NCBI RefSeq assembly: GCF_014696625.1
Contig: NZ_JACJQL010000023.1
Coordinates: 39,637-103,636 of the forward strand
From: Nostoc parmelioides FACHB-3921
Lineage (GTDB): Bacteria > Cyanobacteriota > Cyanobacteriia > Cyanobacteriales > Nostocaceae
Reading direction: 5' to 3'
Length of the DNA stretch: 64,000 nucleotides
Each line of letters starts with the position of its first letter. The first letter of the stretch is position 1. A program made the position numbers and the translations under genes. Below, one piece after another: positions 53,418 through 61,959 of this stretch. The notes beneath the pieces were generated by a model. It did no database searches, had not been told where the DNA came from, and saw nothing but the letters and a program-made list of their open reading frames with translations.

Positions 53418-54029
53418 CTACTTACGTTTTTTAGTGGTAGATTGAGCCACTCTGGATTCAATGGTAAATTCTGGGATATCTGCGAGTTCTTCCTCACTTA
53501 AACTGTACTGTTCACAAACCAAACTCAAACGATTTCCTGGCGTTTTCACAGCGTTAACAGAGTGGGTTAAATCACCTTGAAAGTAAAGTAAGGTGTTCAT
53601 TTGTGGTTTAATTTGCCCTAGTTGACGTTTGTGGGATTTGAGTACCAGTTCTCCCCCGTCCATATTTTCCGGTACACGCACATATAGGACGCTGACAAAC
53701 ATCGGTGGTTCTATGGTTTTGCAGTAGGAACGCAGAGAACGATCTATATGTGGATCAACGCGGGAACCTTCTTTGAGGAGTAAGGGGTTGAGGTAAAAAG
53801 CATTACAATTGGCATGGAGAGCCAAGTCTAGATAGGGTTTGAAGTAGGGGAATTTTTGTTCTACTGTGGAGATGTGCGATCGCCTAAACACCACAGAAAA
53901 GCCTTTTGTTCCCACAAAATCGCGGTTAAGGTTGTTGACTGCAAAGTAAGGACAAGCGTGGATTTCTCCCCACAAGTTGTTCAGGTAGTCGCCAGGGAAG
54001 GCGTTTGCTTGTTGTTGATAGTGTTTCAC
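53418..54029 (-). CDS. 2-oxoglutarate/Fe(II)-dependent dioxygenase inside the cas operon
   Basis: 203 residues. The double-stranded beta-helix core is clear: the HxD of the iron triad is His94-x-Asp96 (VDPHIDRSLRSYC), the distal His is His156 in FQGDLTHSVNAV, and the 2-oxoglutarate-binding Arg is Arg167 in TPGNRLSLVCEQY. The strand MDGGELVL is typical of the prolyl-4-hydroxylase-like branch. The C-terminus is basic (STTKKRK). It lies between csc1 and cas6 on the same strand, 95 and 33 bases away. 2OG oxygenases hydroxylate proteins or small molecules, or demethylate nucleic acids; which applies is unknown. It is not a standard I-D component. Confidence 0.88.
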   Translation of the reverse strand: MKHYQQQANAFPGDYLNNLWGEIHACPYFAVNNLNRDFVGTKGFSVVFRRSHISTVEQKFPYFKPYLDLALHANCNAFYLNPLLLKEGSRVDPHIDRSLRSYCKTIEPPMFVSVLYVRVPENMDGGELVLKSHKRQLGQIKPQMNTLLYFQGDLTHSVNAVKTPGNRLSLVCEQYSLSEEELADIPEFTIESRVAQSTTKKRK

Positions 54030-54124
54030 AGGTGTAGGAGAATGGGAGGGGCGATCGTTAAATTAGCGTATCTAAAATTTTACCCCTCTTTCTCTCTGCG
54101 CCTGGTGCGTGAGCAAAAATCAAA

Positions 54125-54835
54125 CTAACCACGAAAACGATATTCCATACAAGCCGGAATCTTCAAATTTTTCACATCATCAAAATAGTAATATTGCCCT
54201 CGCATTTGCACATTTTGAATTAAACTAACTGGAGGCATATTAACCACATCGTAGCTAATCACTTGATGGGTAAACATCACATCCAACGGATTCAAAGGAT
54301 GATTACAAGTAAAGACACCTTCAGTATTTTTTGGTTTTGGTAACTGTTCAACTGTCACCTCAGCCTTACTCATCCATTTACCCAAACGAATCCACTTTGG
54401 TAATTTGAGTTCTTTTTGGGAAATAACAAAAAACTCAAATTCACTTTCTGGTGCTATTTCTTTAGCTCTCCCAAAACTAGGGATATTCTTCTGGGTTTTC
54501 TCCATCTCCACATGGTAATTATTGTTAGCATACTTCCATGTATTGAGAATGGCAGAATGACTAATCGCTAATGCTGGAGTCACGTAAATACCCTGTTCAT
54601 TTAGCGGCGTTAAATGCTCCTCGTATTTTGGTACTTGTTCAGGACAGAAATAGCGATAGGAATGTTCTTCAGGCACGGTAGTAGAATAGATTTCACTATC
54701 AACTAAACCCAGTGCATAACAGAGAGCGTAATTGTGAATTATTGGCTCTGTTTCATATAATCTCCCGATTTCACGCGTGGCATAATAAAGGCTGTCATGT
54801 AGCTCTAATTGACAACGGTAAATCAATACCATCAC
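54125..54835 (-). CDS. csc1: Type I-D Cascade subunit Csc1 (Cas5d)
   Basis: 236 residues. The RAMP-type N-terminus (VLIYRCQLELHDSLYYATRE), the motif IIHNYALCYALGLVDSEIYS and the C-terminal YYFDDVKNLKIPACMEYRFR identify Csc1, the Cas5 subunit that caps the crRNA 5' handle. The start overlaps the csc2 stop (GTGA), with an ATG just after, so translation is coupled. It is preceded by csc2 and followed by the dioxygenase, and is intact. Confidence 0.92.
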   Translation of the reverse strand: MMVLIYRCQLELHDSLYYATREIGRLYETEPIIHNYALCYALGLVDSEIYSTTVPEEHSYRYFCPEQVPKYEEHLTPLNEQGIYVTPALAISHSAILNTWKYANNNYHVEMEKTQKNIPSFGRAKEIAPESEFEFFVISQKELKLPKWIRLGKWMSKAEVTVEQLPKPKNTEGVFTCNHPLNPLDVMFTHQVISYDVVNMPPVSLIQNVQMRGQYYYFDDVKNLKIPACMEYRFRG

Positions 54836-55848
54836 TCTTTCCCCGCTTTCGCCGCAGTTTTCTTTTTACTAATATGTTTGCTAGCGTAAGCTTTAGCTTC
54901 TGCATCAGCTTTTTGCAAAATGCTTTTAATTCCTGTCTCGCTAGTAGTGAGGTTCTTCACTTCTTTTAATAGAGGTTCAAAAGCATCACCAATAAAGTCA
55001 GTGTGGACAATAAATTCTTCGGACATCAGAGTTTCAATGGCATTTTTAGCAGCATTAATTACTTCATCTTCATCTAAAGGATCAGGCGATTTTAAAGAAT
55101 TATTAGCCTGCATCTGGTCATATATGGCTTGAGTCCAGCGTAAATTACTAGTAATTTCTCCATCAGCAAATACAACCCCAATTAACTCGTTTCTCACCCT
55201 ACCTGTACGGGTTGTTTGCGCTCCATAATGGCGCGTCCGCAAGATGTTATTAAACACGTAAAGGAAGCTAGCTTCTGTGGGATCTTTTAGGGTGACGATA
55301 CTAGGAAAGAAAACTTGGGGTCTGATGTGGTCTTGTTGATTAATTCGACTAGTAACTTCACCCGGTTTTGAACCATTTTCACCCTTAGAAGCCATTGTCC
55401 CATTTTCAAAGGGAGCGTTCAGGGTAAAGGTTTCGTGAGATTCATCGAACGCAGTAATTGAAAATGCTGTGTCTACTACAACTTTTGATTTTTCTGAACC
55501 AGAATCACCAATCGCAAAACCGTAAATAATACAGTCAGGATTATCCATTGCAAAGTTGACGTTATATTCGCATTCTTCCGGTTTAACCAATTCATATTTA
55601 CGTAATAATTCCCGTCCTACTAAACGTTCTGGTGTGGATTGTTTGCGTTTGAACATTGACAAACGGCTAATTGTTGTCTTATCTTTAACCCCGGCTCTAA
55701 CTCTGGCTTTATTTAATTCGCCATCTGTCTGAAATAAAGGGTAAGATTCGGTGATACGAATTGTAAGAAAATGGGCGTATTTACCCATTGGTTTGTAAGG
55801 AATTTCTGCTTGAAATAGTTGGGAATCAACAGTTTTGAGCAATGCCAT
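54832..55848 (-). CDS. csc2: Type I-D Cascade backbone subunit Csc2 (Cas7)
   Basis: 338 residues. The Cas7-type backbone protein that polymerises along the crRNA. Landmarks are HFLTIRITESYPLFQTDGEL, KTTISRLSMFKRKQSTPERL, CIIYGFAIGDSGSEKSKVVV, FNNILRTRHYGAQTTRTGRV and the basic tail (HISKKKTAAKAGKE). The ATG at 55848 follows cas10d by 46 bases. Intact. Confidence 0.94.
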   Translation of the reverse strand: MALLKTVDSQLFQAEIPYKPMGKYAHFLTIRITESYPLFQTDGELNKARVRAGVKDKTTISRLSMFKRKQSTPERLVGRELLRKYELVKPEECEYNVNFAMDNPDCIIYGFAIGDSGSEKSKVVVDTAFSITAFDESHETFTLNAPFENGTMASKGENGSKPGEVTSRINQQDHIRPQVFFPSIVTLKDPTEASFLYVFNNILRTRHYGAQTTRTGRVRNELIGVVFADGEITSNLRWTQAIYDQMQANNSLKSPDPLDEDEVINAAKNAIETLMSEEFIVHTDFIGDAFEPLLKEVKNLTTSETGIKSILQKADAEAKAYASKHISKKKTAAKAGKE

Positions 55849-55894
55849 AATTAATCTCCAAATAATTTAGTAATTGTTGAGGTTAGATAGCTAA

Positions 55895-58800
55895 TTAATC
55901 ATCATCAGATTCGGTAGGCTTATTGTCTTTTCCTGCGTTTTCTTTGTCATCTTCTAGACGATAAAGAAACTCACAAGTGTCTCTAATTAAATTGAGTTGA
56001 CGACCTGCTAAACGTGCGCGATCGCCTGCAAATGCTTTCTCAAATACTTCAATGACAAAATACTTGGCAAAATCCAAAACAGCTTGTCTTTCTTCTTCCC
56101 GTTTACTCATTACCCAGCGTCCCTCGGCCGTGGAAGCATGAACCCGATCCATGAGTTTAAAAACTTCTGCTGCTACCCCTACAACTAAGGTTTCACCATG
56201 AAATACACTTGACTCAGCTTTGAGGATAGTTTCCGCCGCAATATCAATGGGTTTTAAAACAGCATTAGATTTAGGATTATAACGCTTATTCGCTCGATAA
56301 AAACGGCGATAAAGCTCTGTTAAATTCTTCGGATGATTCAGACTCGATTCTGATTTCACAGTCAATGTTTTTGTATCCATATCATACTGCACATAAGGGT
56401 CAAAACAAGGATAAAAATGATAAGCATAAAGCCTAATTTTCTCGATGCGTGCTGTTTCCATTCCTTGGTTACGCACCCAACGATTGAGGTAAGAAAAAAC
56501 GTACAAAGGACTAGTTTCAAAATCCTTTGCTAGTTCCGTAAATCTCCCCCAGTTGGCATCATAACCAGATTTGCCTTGTCTAGCATTCACATCCAGGTGA
56601 ATTGCATAGGCGGCGGTAAGCACATTGAGAGGTGCGGGGTATTGAATGCCATTGTCATCCCAACCTTCCAGGATATAATCTAGACGAAAGCGATCGCGTC
56701 TGACTAATGCACGGAAAGCATGAGGCGCACTATCCAGAAATACGCTTTCTTCAAACTCAGCACCATCATTAAACGGTGGAATTGGTGATTCGGACACCAC
56801 AGTTTTAACATCTAAAATCATCGGGAAAGCAAACGCCAACCAACTAGGCATTATCCAAGATTCGGTATCGGTGCTATCTCGTCCTGGCGGTAATGCCATG
56901 AAGTAAAATGTTAAAGGTTGGTCATCAGGATAAGACAGTTTAAATGTCCGGTCTTTTTCCCGTTCTAAGTTTTCATCAATTAAGAAAGCATCGACACTTT
57001 GGTAATTTTCTCGTTCTAAGTTCGCCTGTAAATCTTTGCTGATAAAGTGGTTACGGACGCTAGTATCAAAACGAGTTTGAGCAATACCGTTGTATGCTTT
57101 CTGTAAAAACTTGTTGGTTTCTGGTGTGAAATAATAAGTCGGATAAAAATAGAGATAGCGATATTTCCCATCTTCAAATCGTTTACCCACTGCTTGAGTT
57201 TGATTCATTAAAATTTGCCTTAACATCATCTCCACACCTGCAATACTAGAGATGTTTCGCTTGGCGTTAGAGCCTCCTAACATTTGCTTATTTGTATAAA
57301 CTTGAGGAGTAAATAAAACTGCCGATTCCATCTGTTCTGTCACTGTATAAGCAGAATGAGAGATTGAGCAGATTAATTGTTTTCCCCGTCCTGGTTTTTT
57401 GGCAGCATTATAGTTATTTAACTCTGCTAAAAATGTATCAACTTGAGTTTTAGCTGATGCTTCTTGATTCGTGTTAGATAACATCACAACTCGTGATACC
57501 CACAGCCTTAAATCCTCCCAACCATCAGGTAATTCGTACTGTGCAATGATGGGTGAAATTAAGCCTGTGAGATATTGAATCACTTGCTGACAAGTTTCAC
57601 GAATACTCTCAATCCCAGGATGATGTTCTAAATATTTAGCTGCGAGATAATACCATTCATAGGGTACACCTCCCGTATTACCTTTTAATTTGTTTTCTTT
57701 CAGGCTTTCATTGATGCGCTGAATTTCTCGAATTTGGGGTAAGTATCCTGTCAAGTTCCAAAATTCTGCAACTTTGTGCGTTAACTCTAAAGTTGGTACT
57801 TCTGGCAGATTTTTATTTTTCTTGCGAATATCCGCAATCCGGTTTACAGTTTCATCCCAGATTTTGCGACTAACTAAATCACCAAACTCTGCTATTTGGT
57901 CAATGCGGATATCATCATCAAATTTAAAGTCATAGTCAGCAGCTAAAACACCTTGTTGCTGGAATTTAATTAAATTCTCACTGCGACTTTTAGCAACTGA
58001 GTCTTTATTAGGGTTTAAGATGCGTAAAGTTGCATCTAAAGCTACCTGCATCAAGCCAGGAGAATCAAAAAATAAGTTGTAATATTCAGCATATTTCATG
58101 CCTTTCCCATCTCTACCAAAACCCGTTTGTCTCAGGCGCAGTTGTCCTGCACAAAGTGATTTAATATTATCAACTACCCGGTTTGGTAAATCTTGCGGTG
58201 AAATAGGAGGTGCATGACGTTCAGCCAAATAAATTACACCAGTAGGCAAATATAGCAAAGGTTCATAGTAAGTATGCTCATCTGTATTCAGACCGGTATG
58301 AGCCTGAATTAAAGCATTGTTAACTACATTAGTTAAAACCCCTCTATTTTCAGCAATGCTGTGATAGGTAAATTTTAATTGTCCATCACTTAAAAAGTGG
58401 ATAACTTCTTTGAGTTTGGGGTGTTCTGCGTCTTGGGGATGTTTAACAATTGAGGCAAGAGAATCAGCTAACAAAGTTAAACCTGATAATTGTCGCAGAG
58501 TGCGATCGCGCAATACTGGATTCAACCCAAACTTTGAAAAATTCCAGTTAGTATCCCACCTACTTTGTGCATTATAAGCCATGCACAATAAATCATCAAT
58601 ATATTCTTGATAAGCCTCTGGATTCTCTGGATCAATAAATTTATCTAGCCCTAATTGGCGAACTTTTATATCAATAATTGGACGATGTTCTGCTAACGGC
58701 AATTTCCGGCAATCATTCGGCACATCAGGGAACTTTTCAAAGTCATGTAAAATAAATCCAGCAATCACTAATCGCCGTTCTCTTTCTTTCACAACTCGCC

Positions 58801-59251
58801 GGACTGTAGTATCAAGCTGCTGTAAACGTCTCTCAATTAAATTAGCTGGGAATAACCCATTTAATAAATGTGTATTCAACGATTGATCAGCAGCGTTATC
58901 TCGTCTAACTTTAGTTTTTCCTTCGGCTTCCCGTTGCTGGTCAATTGCATCAAAATACTTACCACCCTTAGCAGTGACACCAATCGCTATGCGTAAGAGA
59001 TTTGGTAAAACATACTCAGCAAAGTCTGCCATTACTCGATCATCAGGATTTTGTGCCTGAATTGCTTCGCGTAGTAGTTTCAGGCTGAGTAATTCACCTG
59101 GAGTTTCGATAGTACGGCTACCATCACTATCCAATCCAAAATCACCTGATAACCAATCATCATCTGCTGCGTCAACATTGACATTATTTTCTGTTTCTAA
59201 TAGCGATAATTGTTGAAATTCATCTGAAGTTTTATTTTTTTTATCCATCAT
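55895..59251 (-). CDS. cas10d: Type I-D large subunit Cas10d (Csc3), HD nuclease
   Basis: 1118 residues, the large subunit that carries the nuclease in I-D. The HD metal motif is visible as FILHDFEKFPD near residue 169. A Cas10-like body follows, with landmarks YRYLYFYPTYYFTPETNKFL, LSYPDDQPLTFYFMALPPGR and the C-terminal SKREEERQAVLDFAKYFVIE. The N-terminus is polar. No GGDD cyclase motif was seen, as expected for Cas10d. It heads csc2-csc1 and should pair with the Cas3' helicase, whose gene lies 2.7 kb upstream across an inserted toxin-antitoxin/nuclease segment. Confidence 0.92.
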   Translation of the reverse strand: MMDKKNKTSDEFQQLSLLETENNVNVDAADDDWLSGDFGLDSDGSRTIETPGELLSLKLLREAIQAQNPDDRVMADFAEYVLPNLLRIAIGVTAKGGKYFDAIDQQREAEGKTKVRRDNAADQSLNTHLLNGLFPANLIERRLQQLDTTVRRVVKERERRLVIAGFILHDFEKFPDVPNDCRKLPLAEHRPIIDIKVRQLGLDKFIDPENPEAYQEYIDDLLCMAYNAQSRWDTNWNFSKFGLNPVLRDRTLRQLSGLTLLADSLASIVKHPQDAEHPKLKEVIHFLSDGQLKFTYHSIAENRGVLTNVVNNALIQAHTGLNTDEHTYYEPLLYLPTGVIYLAERHAPPISPQDLPNRVVDNIKSLCAGQLRLRQTGFGRDGKGMKYAEYYNLFFDSPGLMQVALDATLRILNPNKDSVAKSRSENLIKFQQQGVLAADYDFKFDDDIRIDQIAEFGDLVSRKIWDETVNRIADIRKKNKNLPEVPTLELTHKVAEFWNLTGYLPQIREIQRINESLKENKLKGNTGGVPYEWYYLAAKYLEHHPGIESIRETCQQVIQYLTGLISPIIAQYELPDGWEDLRLWVSRVVMLSNTNQEASAKTQVDTFLAELNNYNAAKKPGRGKQLICSISHSAYTVTEQMESAVLFTPQVYTNKQMLGGSNAKRNISSIAGVEMMLRQILMNQTQAVGKRFEDGKYRYLYFYPTYYFTPETNKFLQKAYNGIAQTRFDTSVRNHFISKDLQANLERENYQSVDAFLIDENLEREKDRTFKLSYPDDQPLTFYFMALPPGRDSTDTESWIMPSWLAFAFPMILDVKTVVSESPIPPFNDGAEFEESVFLDSAPHAFRALVRRDRFRLDYILEGWDDNGIQYPAPLNVLTAAYAIHLDVNARQGKSGYDANWGRFTELAKDFETSPLYVFSYLNRWVRNQGMETARIEKIRLYAYHFYPCFDPYVQYDMDTKTLTVKSESSLNHPKNLTELYRRFYRANKRYNPKSNAVLKPIDIAAETILKAESSVFHGETLVVGVAAEVFKLMDRVHASTAEGRWVMSKREEERQAVLDFAKYFVIEVFEKAFAGDRARLAGRQLNLIRDTCEFLYRLEDDKENAGKDNKPTESDDD

Positions 59252-59291
59252 TTTGACTCAATAATATTAAATAAGAATTAACTTGTCGCAC

Positions 59292-59684
59292 CTAAAGCGG
59301 ATATTGTTGCAATGCCAAACTAATAGATTTAAAAACTTCCTGCGGATCAATCTCGTCATATTCATGCACCAGATGATTTCTTAACCCTGATGATGGTGCT
59401 ATTTGTCTGGCTAATTCTGGAGTAATTACCCCATATTTACCAAGGCTAATAAAAGAATTAAAGTTAGTTTCTGACTTTCCTGGATTCAGCTTTGATAATA
59501 TGTGGTCGTTGATATCTATTGCTGCCTAAGTCATTAATTGCAGCAGTCTTTCTACAACAAGTTGTTGACGAAAATCATTTAAAAATTCATCAAGGCTAGT
59601 AGAGCGAAACTCTTCTAAAGTATTGTAGTATTTGGTGATCAGCTTTAATCGAACCAAAACTATCTTAGTATCTATATTACTCAT
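59292..59684 (-). pseudogene. hepT: HepT-type HEPN toxin with premature stop
   Basis: The frame starts at ATG 59684 (overlapping the antitoxin stop as ATGA) and reads MSNIDTKIVLVRLKLITKYY, then a TAG at codon 53 (59528-59526), then continues without a break to TAG at 59292. The second part has GLRNHLVHEYDEID, the R-x4-H-x-Y motif of HepT RNases. One C-to-T change (CAG to TAG) explains the break. No in-frame ATG follows the stop, so the toxin is inactive unless the codon is read through. DUF86/HEPN family. Confidence 0.85.
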
Positions 59685-60133
59685 ACTCCCCACTTACTTA
59701 GTTCTATTTCAAGTTTTCGGTGTTGTTCTTGACGGAATTTTTTCAGTTCTGATTCAGACTTTAATGAAGTTAATCTAAATTGTTCAAATTCTCCAGGATA
59801 TTTCTCAAACAGCATTATTCCATCACGAGCAACAAAATGAGCAATTAACCAAGAGCATTTATTAAGTTCTACAACATCAATTTGATCAGAATTAATTTTG
59901 AATAATTCGCCAATAACTATAGGTAATTCAAACCACAAAAAAGCATTATCTTTTACATAAGCCTCACGTTGTTTTTGATCACACAAAACGGCAAAGTCCC
60001 AGTCACTCTTAGCATTGGTGTTACCAGTAGCTCTAGAACCAAACAGAACTAACATTTTTACATAAGGAATTTTTTCTGGTATTTGTAAGGAAAGTTCTAG
60101 CAAATCTGCAATTTTTGGTGTATTGTTTTGCAT
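59681..60133 (-). CDS. mntA: MntA-type nucleotidyltransferase antitoxin
   Basis: 150 residues from ATG at 60133, chosen for its AAGGAG ribosome-binding site about 10 bases upstream; a TTG at 60157 would add eight residues. The GSx10DxD active-site motif is LVLFGSRATGNTNAKSDWDF, followed by the third acidic residue region DQIDVVELN. In MntA/HepT pairs this enzyme adds AMP to a HepT tyrosine and neutralises it. The partner gene overlaps its stop by four bases but carries a nonsense codon. Confidence 0.9.
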   Translation of the reverse strand: MQNNTPKIADLLELSLQIPEKIPYVKMLVLFGSRATGNTNAKSDWDFAVLCDQKQREAYVKDNAFLWFELPIVIGELFKINSDQIDVVELNKCSWLIAHFVARDGIMLFEKYPGEFEQFRLTSLKSESELKKFRQEQHRKLEIELSKWGV

Positions 60134-60191
60134 CTGATGATTCTCCTTTCGGAACAATAATCTTCAAAATTTAGTTGCTCACTCTATAATT

Positions 60192-61211
60192 CTATTCAAA
60201 TCCTTCCAGTAATTTGGCAACTTGCTCTGGAGCAGGTAGTTGATTTTGTAAATCTTGAGGCAATGTGGAAAATACTTTATAAGTCGCCACACCAATTGGT
60301 TTATTGGATTCTCTCAGTGCATATTCAACAATAGTTTTATTCTTAGATTTACACAGAATAATCCCAATTGATAAATTTTCATCCGGTAGTCGAGATAAAT
60401 CATCCAACGCTGCCAAATAAAACTGCATTTTTCCTACATACTCAGGCAAAAATTCTCCAGTTTTCAACTCAACAGCAACTAAACATTTTAATTGACGATG
60501 ATAAAGCAATAAATCAATAAAAAATTCCTGATCGCCAATTTCTAAGCGATACTGACTACCAACAAAAGTAAATCTTCCCCCCATTTCTTGCAGGAATGGT
60601 TCAACTCTGGCTAAAATTGCTTGCTCTAATTGCCGTTCGCTGTGTTCATCGGCTAATTCTAAAAAATCAAAAGTATATTCATCTTTAACAGCTAGTTTTA
60701 ATTGGTTACGAATTTCTGCTGGCACAGTTTGGTTAAAATTCGTTTGAGTTAGGAGAGTTTTTTCATAGGTTTGATTTTCGATTTGGTGAATCAAAACATT
60801 CTTTGTCCAGCCAAATTTACGAGTCATTTTGATATAAAACTCTCGTTCTAGGTCATCTTTGCACTTCTCTAAAATGACTATATTGTGAGTCCATCCAATT
60901 TCTGCCACCAATGGTGGCAGAATTTCTTTTGAGTGATAAGTCAGATAAAAATCTCGCATTCTCCAAATATTACGAGCAGAAAATCCGCTAATACCAGGAA
61001 AATCTGTTTGTAAATCTTTTGCTAACTGTTCCACCACAGATTTACCCCAGTCTGCTTCCTGCTGTTGGGTAACAATCATCTTTCCAATATCCCAGTAAAG
61101 GGCAATTAGTTCTTTATTTACTGCCTTCAGTGCTTCATATTGGGCAGAACGAATGCGCTGTTTGACTTCCATTAGTAAATTTTTGTATTCGTCTGGAATT
61201 GGTTTACTCAT
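60192..61211 (-). CDS. YhcG-like PD-(D/E)xK nuclease (DUF1016)
   Basis: 339 residues. An N-terminal helical domain (VNKELIALYWDIGKMIVTQQ, SARNIWRMRDFYLTYHS, AEIGWTHNIVILEKC) precedes a C-terminal nuclease core with Asp in EFFIDLLLYHRQL and Glu-x-Lys in CLVAVELKTGEFLPEYVGKM. Both DUF1016 halves are complete. YhcG-like proteins occur in defence islands and phase-variable restriction loci. It is 34 bases upstream of the MntA gene and 24 downstream of a DUF433 gene. Confidence 0.9.
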   Translation of the reverse strand: MSKPIPDEYKNLLMEVKQRIRSAQYEALKAVNKELIALYWDIGKMIVTQQQEADWGKSVVEQLAKDLQTDFPGISGFSARNIWRMRDFYLTYHSKEILPPLVAEIGWTHNIVILEKCKDDLEREFYIKMTRKFGWTKNVLIHQIENQTYEKTLLTQTNFNQTVPAEIRNQLKLAVKDEYTFDFLELADEHSERQLEQAILARVEPFLQEMGGRFTFVGSQYRLEIGDQEFFIDLLLYHRQLKCLVAVELKTGEFLPEYVGKMQFYLAALDDLSRLPDENLSIGIILCKSKNKTIVEYALRESNKPIGVATYKVFSTLPQDLQNQLPAPEQVAKLLEGFE

Positions 61212-61235
61212 GGCGGTAAATGCTCAACTTATTCA

Positions 61236-61448
61236 TCACGAATTGATTGAGGGTGCATAGATTAAACAGGCTTGGATATCTTCTTTTTCTAACCAGGGAT
61301 AAGCTTCTAGTAAGGTTTCGATAGTGTCTCCCGCCGCCAGCATTTCTAAAATATGTTCAACCGCTAGGCGACGACCACGAATAATTGGTTTACCGCCAAA
61401 TATTTGCGGGTTCACTGTGATTCGTTCTAATAGTTGTTGTTCGTTCAT
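61236..61448 (-). CDS. DUF433 antitoxin-like protein, orphan
   Basis: 70 residues: ITVNPQIFGGKPIIRGRRLA, then VEHILEMLAAGDTIETLLEA and YPWLEKEDIQACLIYA. This winged-helix VapB-like family is normally followed by a PIN/Mut7-C-type toxin gene. Here the protein stops soon after LIYA, slightly short and with an atypical PSINS ending, and the next gene is YhcG-like. So the antitoxin has lost its usual partner. Confidence 0.82.
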   Translation of the reverse strand: MNEQQLLERITVNPQIFGGKPIIRGRRLAVEHILEMLAAGDTIETLLEAYPWLEKEDIQACLIYAPSINS

Positions 61449-61481
61449 ATGACTTATCCTGTGTACACTGCAAACAGCGTT

Positions 61482-61733
61482 CTAATCTGGTGGGTAATGA
61501 AAATCTACAAGATTCTGTAAATTTTCATTTCGACAAACTTGGTGTCCGTAATTTGTCTCTAAAAGGCTCAGGCGATGCTCAATATCAGCTATCTGATGGT
61601 CTTGAATATTATTGTGCTGTTGTACTAGATTCACTTGACTGGATAAAGGAATAGACACCGAGACACAAATTTGGTTGTCCCCTGCATTTATTGCCAGGGT
61701 AATTTGATTAGGGTTATTGTTTTGGTTCAGCAT
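61482..61733 (-). CDS. Small protein of unknown function
   Basis: 83 residues from an ATG at 61733. I do not recognise it. It has alternating hydrophobic residues in NQITLAINAGDNQICVSVSI and a helical, heptad-like C-terminal part (HQIADIEHRLSLLETNYGHQ). It lies 34 bases before the DUF433 gene on the same strand and could be part of that unit. No start-site motif is strong. It may be non-functional. Confidence 0.45.
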   Translation of the reverse strand: MLNQNNNPNQITLAINAGDNQICVSVSIPLSSQVNLVQQHNNIQDHQIADIEHRLSLLETNYGHQVCRNENLQNLVDFHYPPD

Positions 61734-61875
61734 AGTGAGTTATCTTACGACGATGACTCACATGGTAAGGCATTTATTAAGTCATGACAAGCTCAAAATC
61801 TATTAAATGATCAAGTAACTATACTCATTGATAGTCGCTGGTGACTCTGGTATATTCTCCTAATGGAGGGTAAAA

Positions 61876-61918
61876 ACTCTATAAAATATAGAGTAAAATA
61901 CCTATTAGGGATTGAAAC
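61876..61918 (+). repeat. Orphan CRISPR half-repeat with hairpin
   Basis: CCTATTAGGGATTGAAAC at 61901-61918 equals the last 18 bases of the array's repeat, here on the plus strand. The expected 5' half is replaced by AT-rich sequence that includes a perfect 8-bp hairpin, ACTCTATA-AAA-TATAGAGT at 61876-61894. It is 41 bases downstream of the cas3' stop, 12 kb from the array. Confidence 0.7.
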
Positions 61919-61959
61919 ATGACCTAATATTTGCGGTCTAAAACCCTCCTAGAATATTT

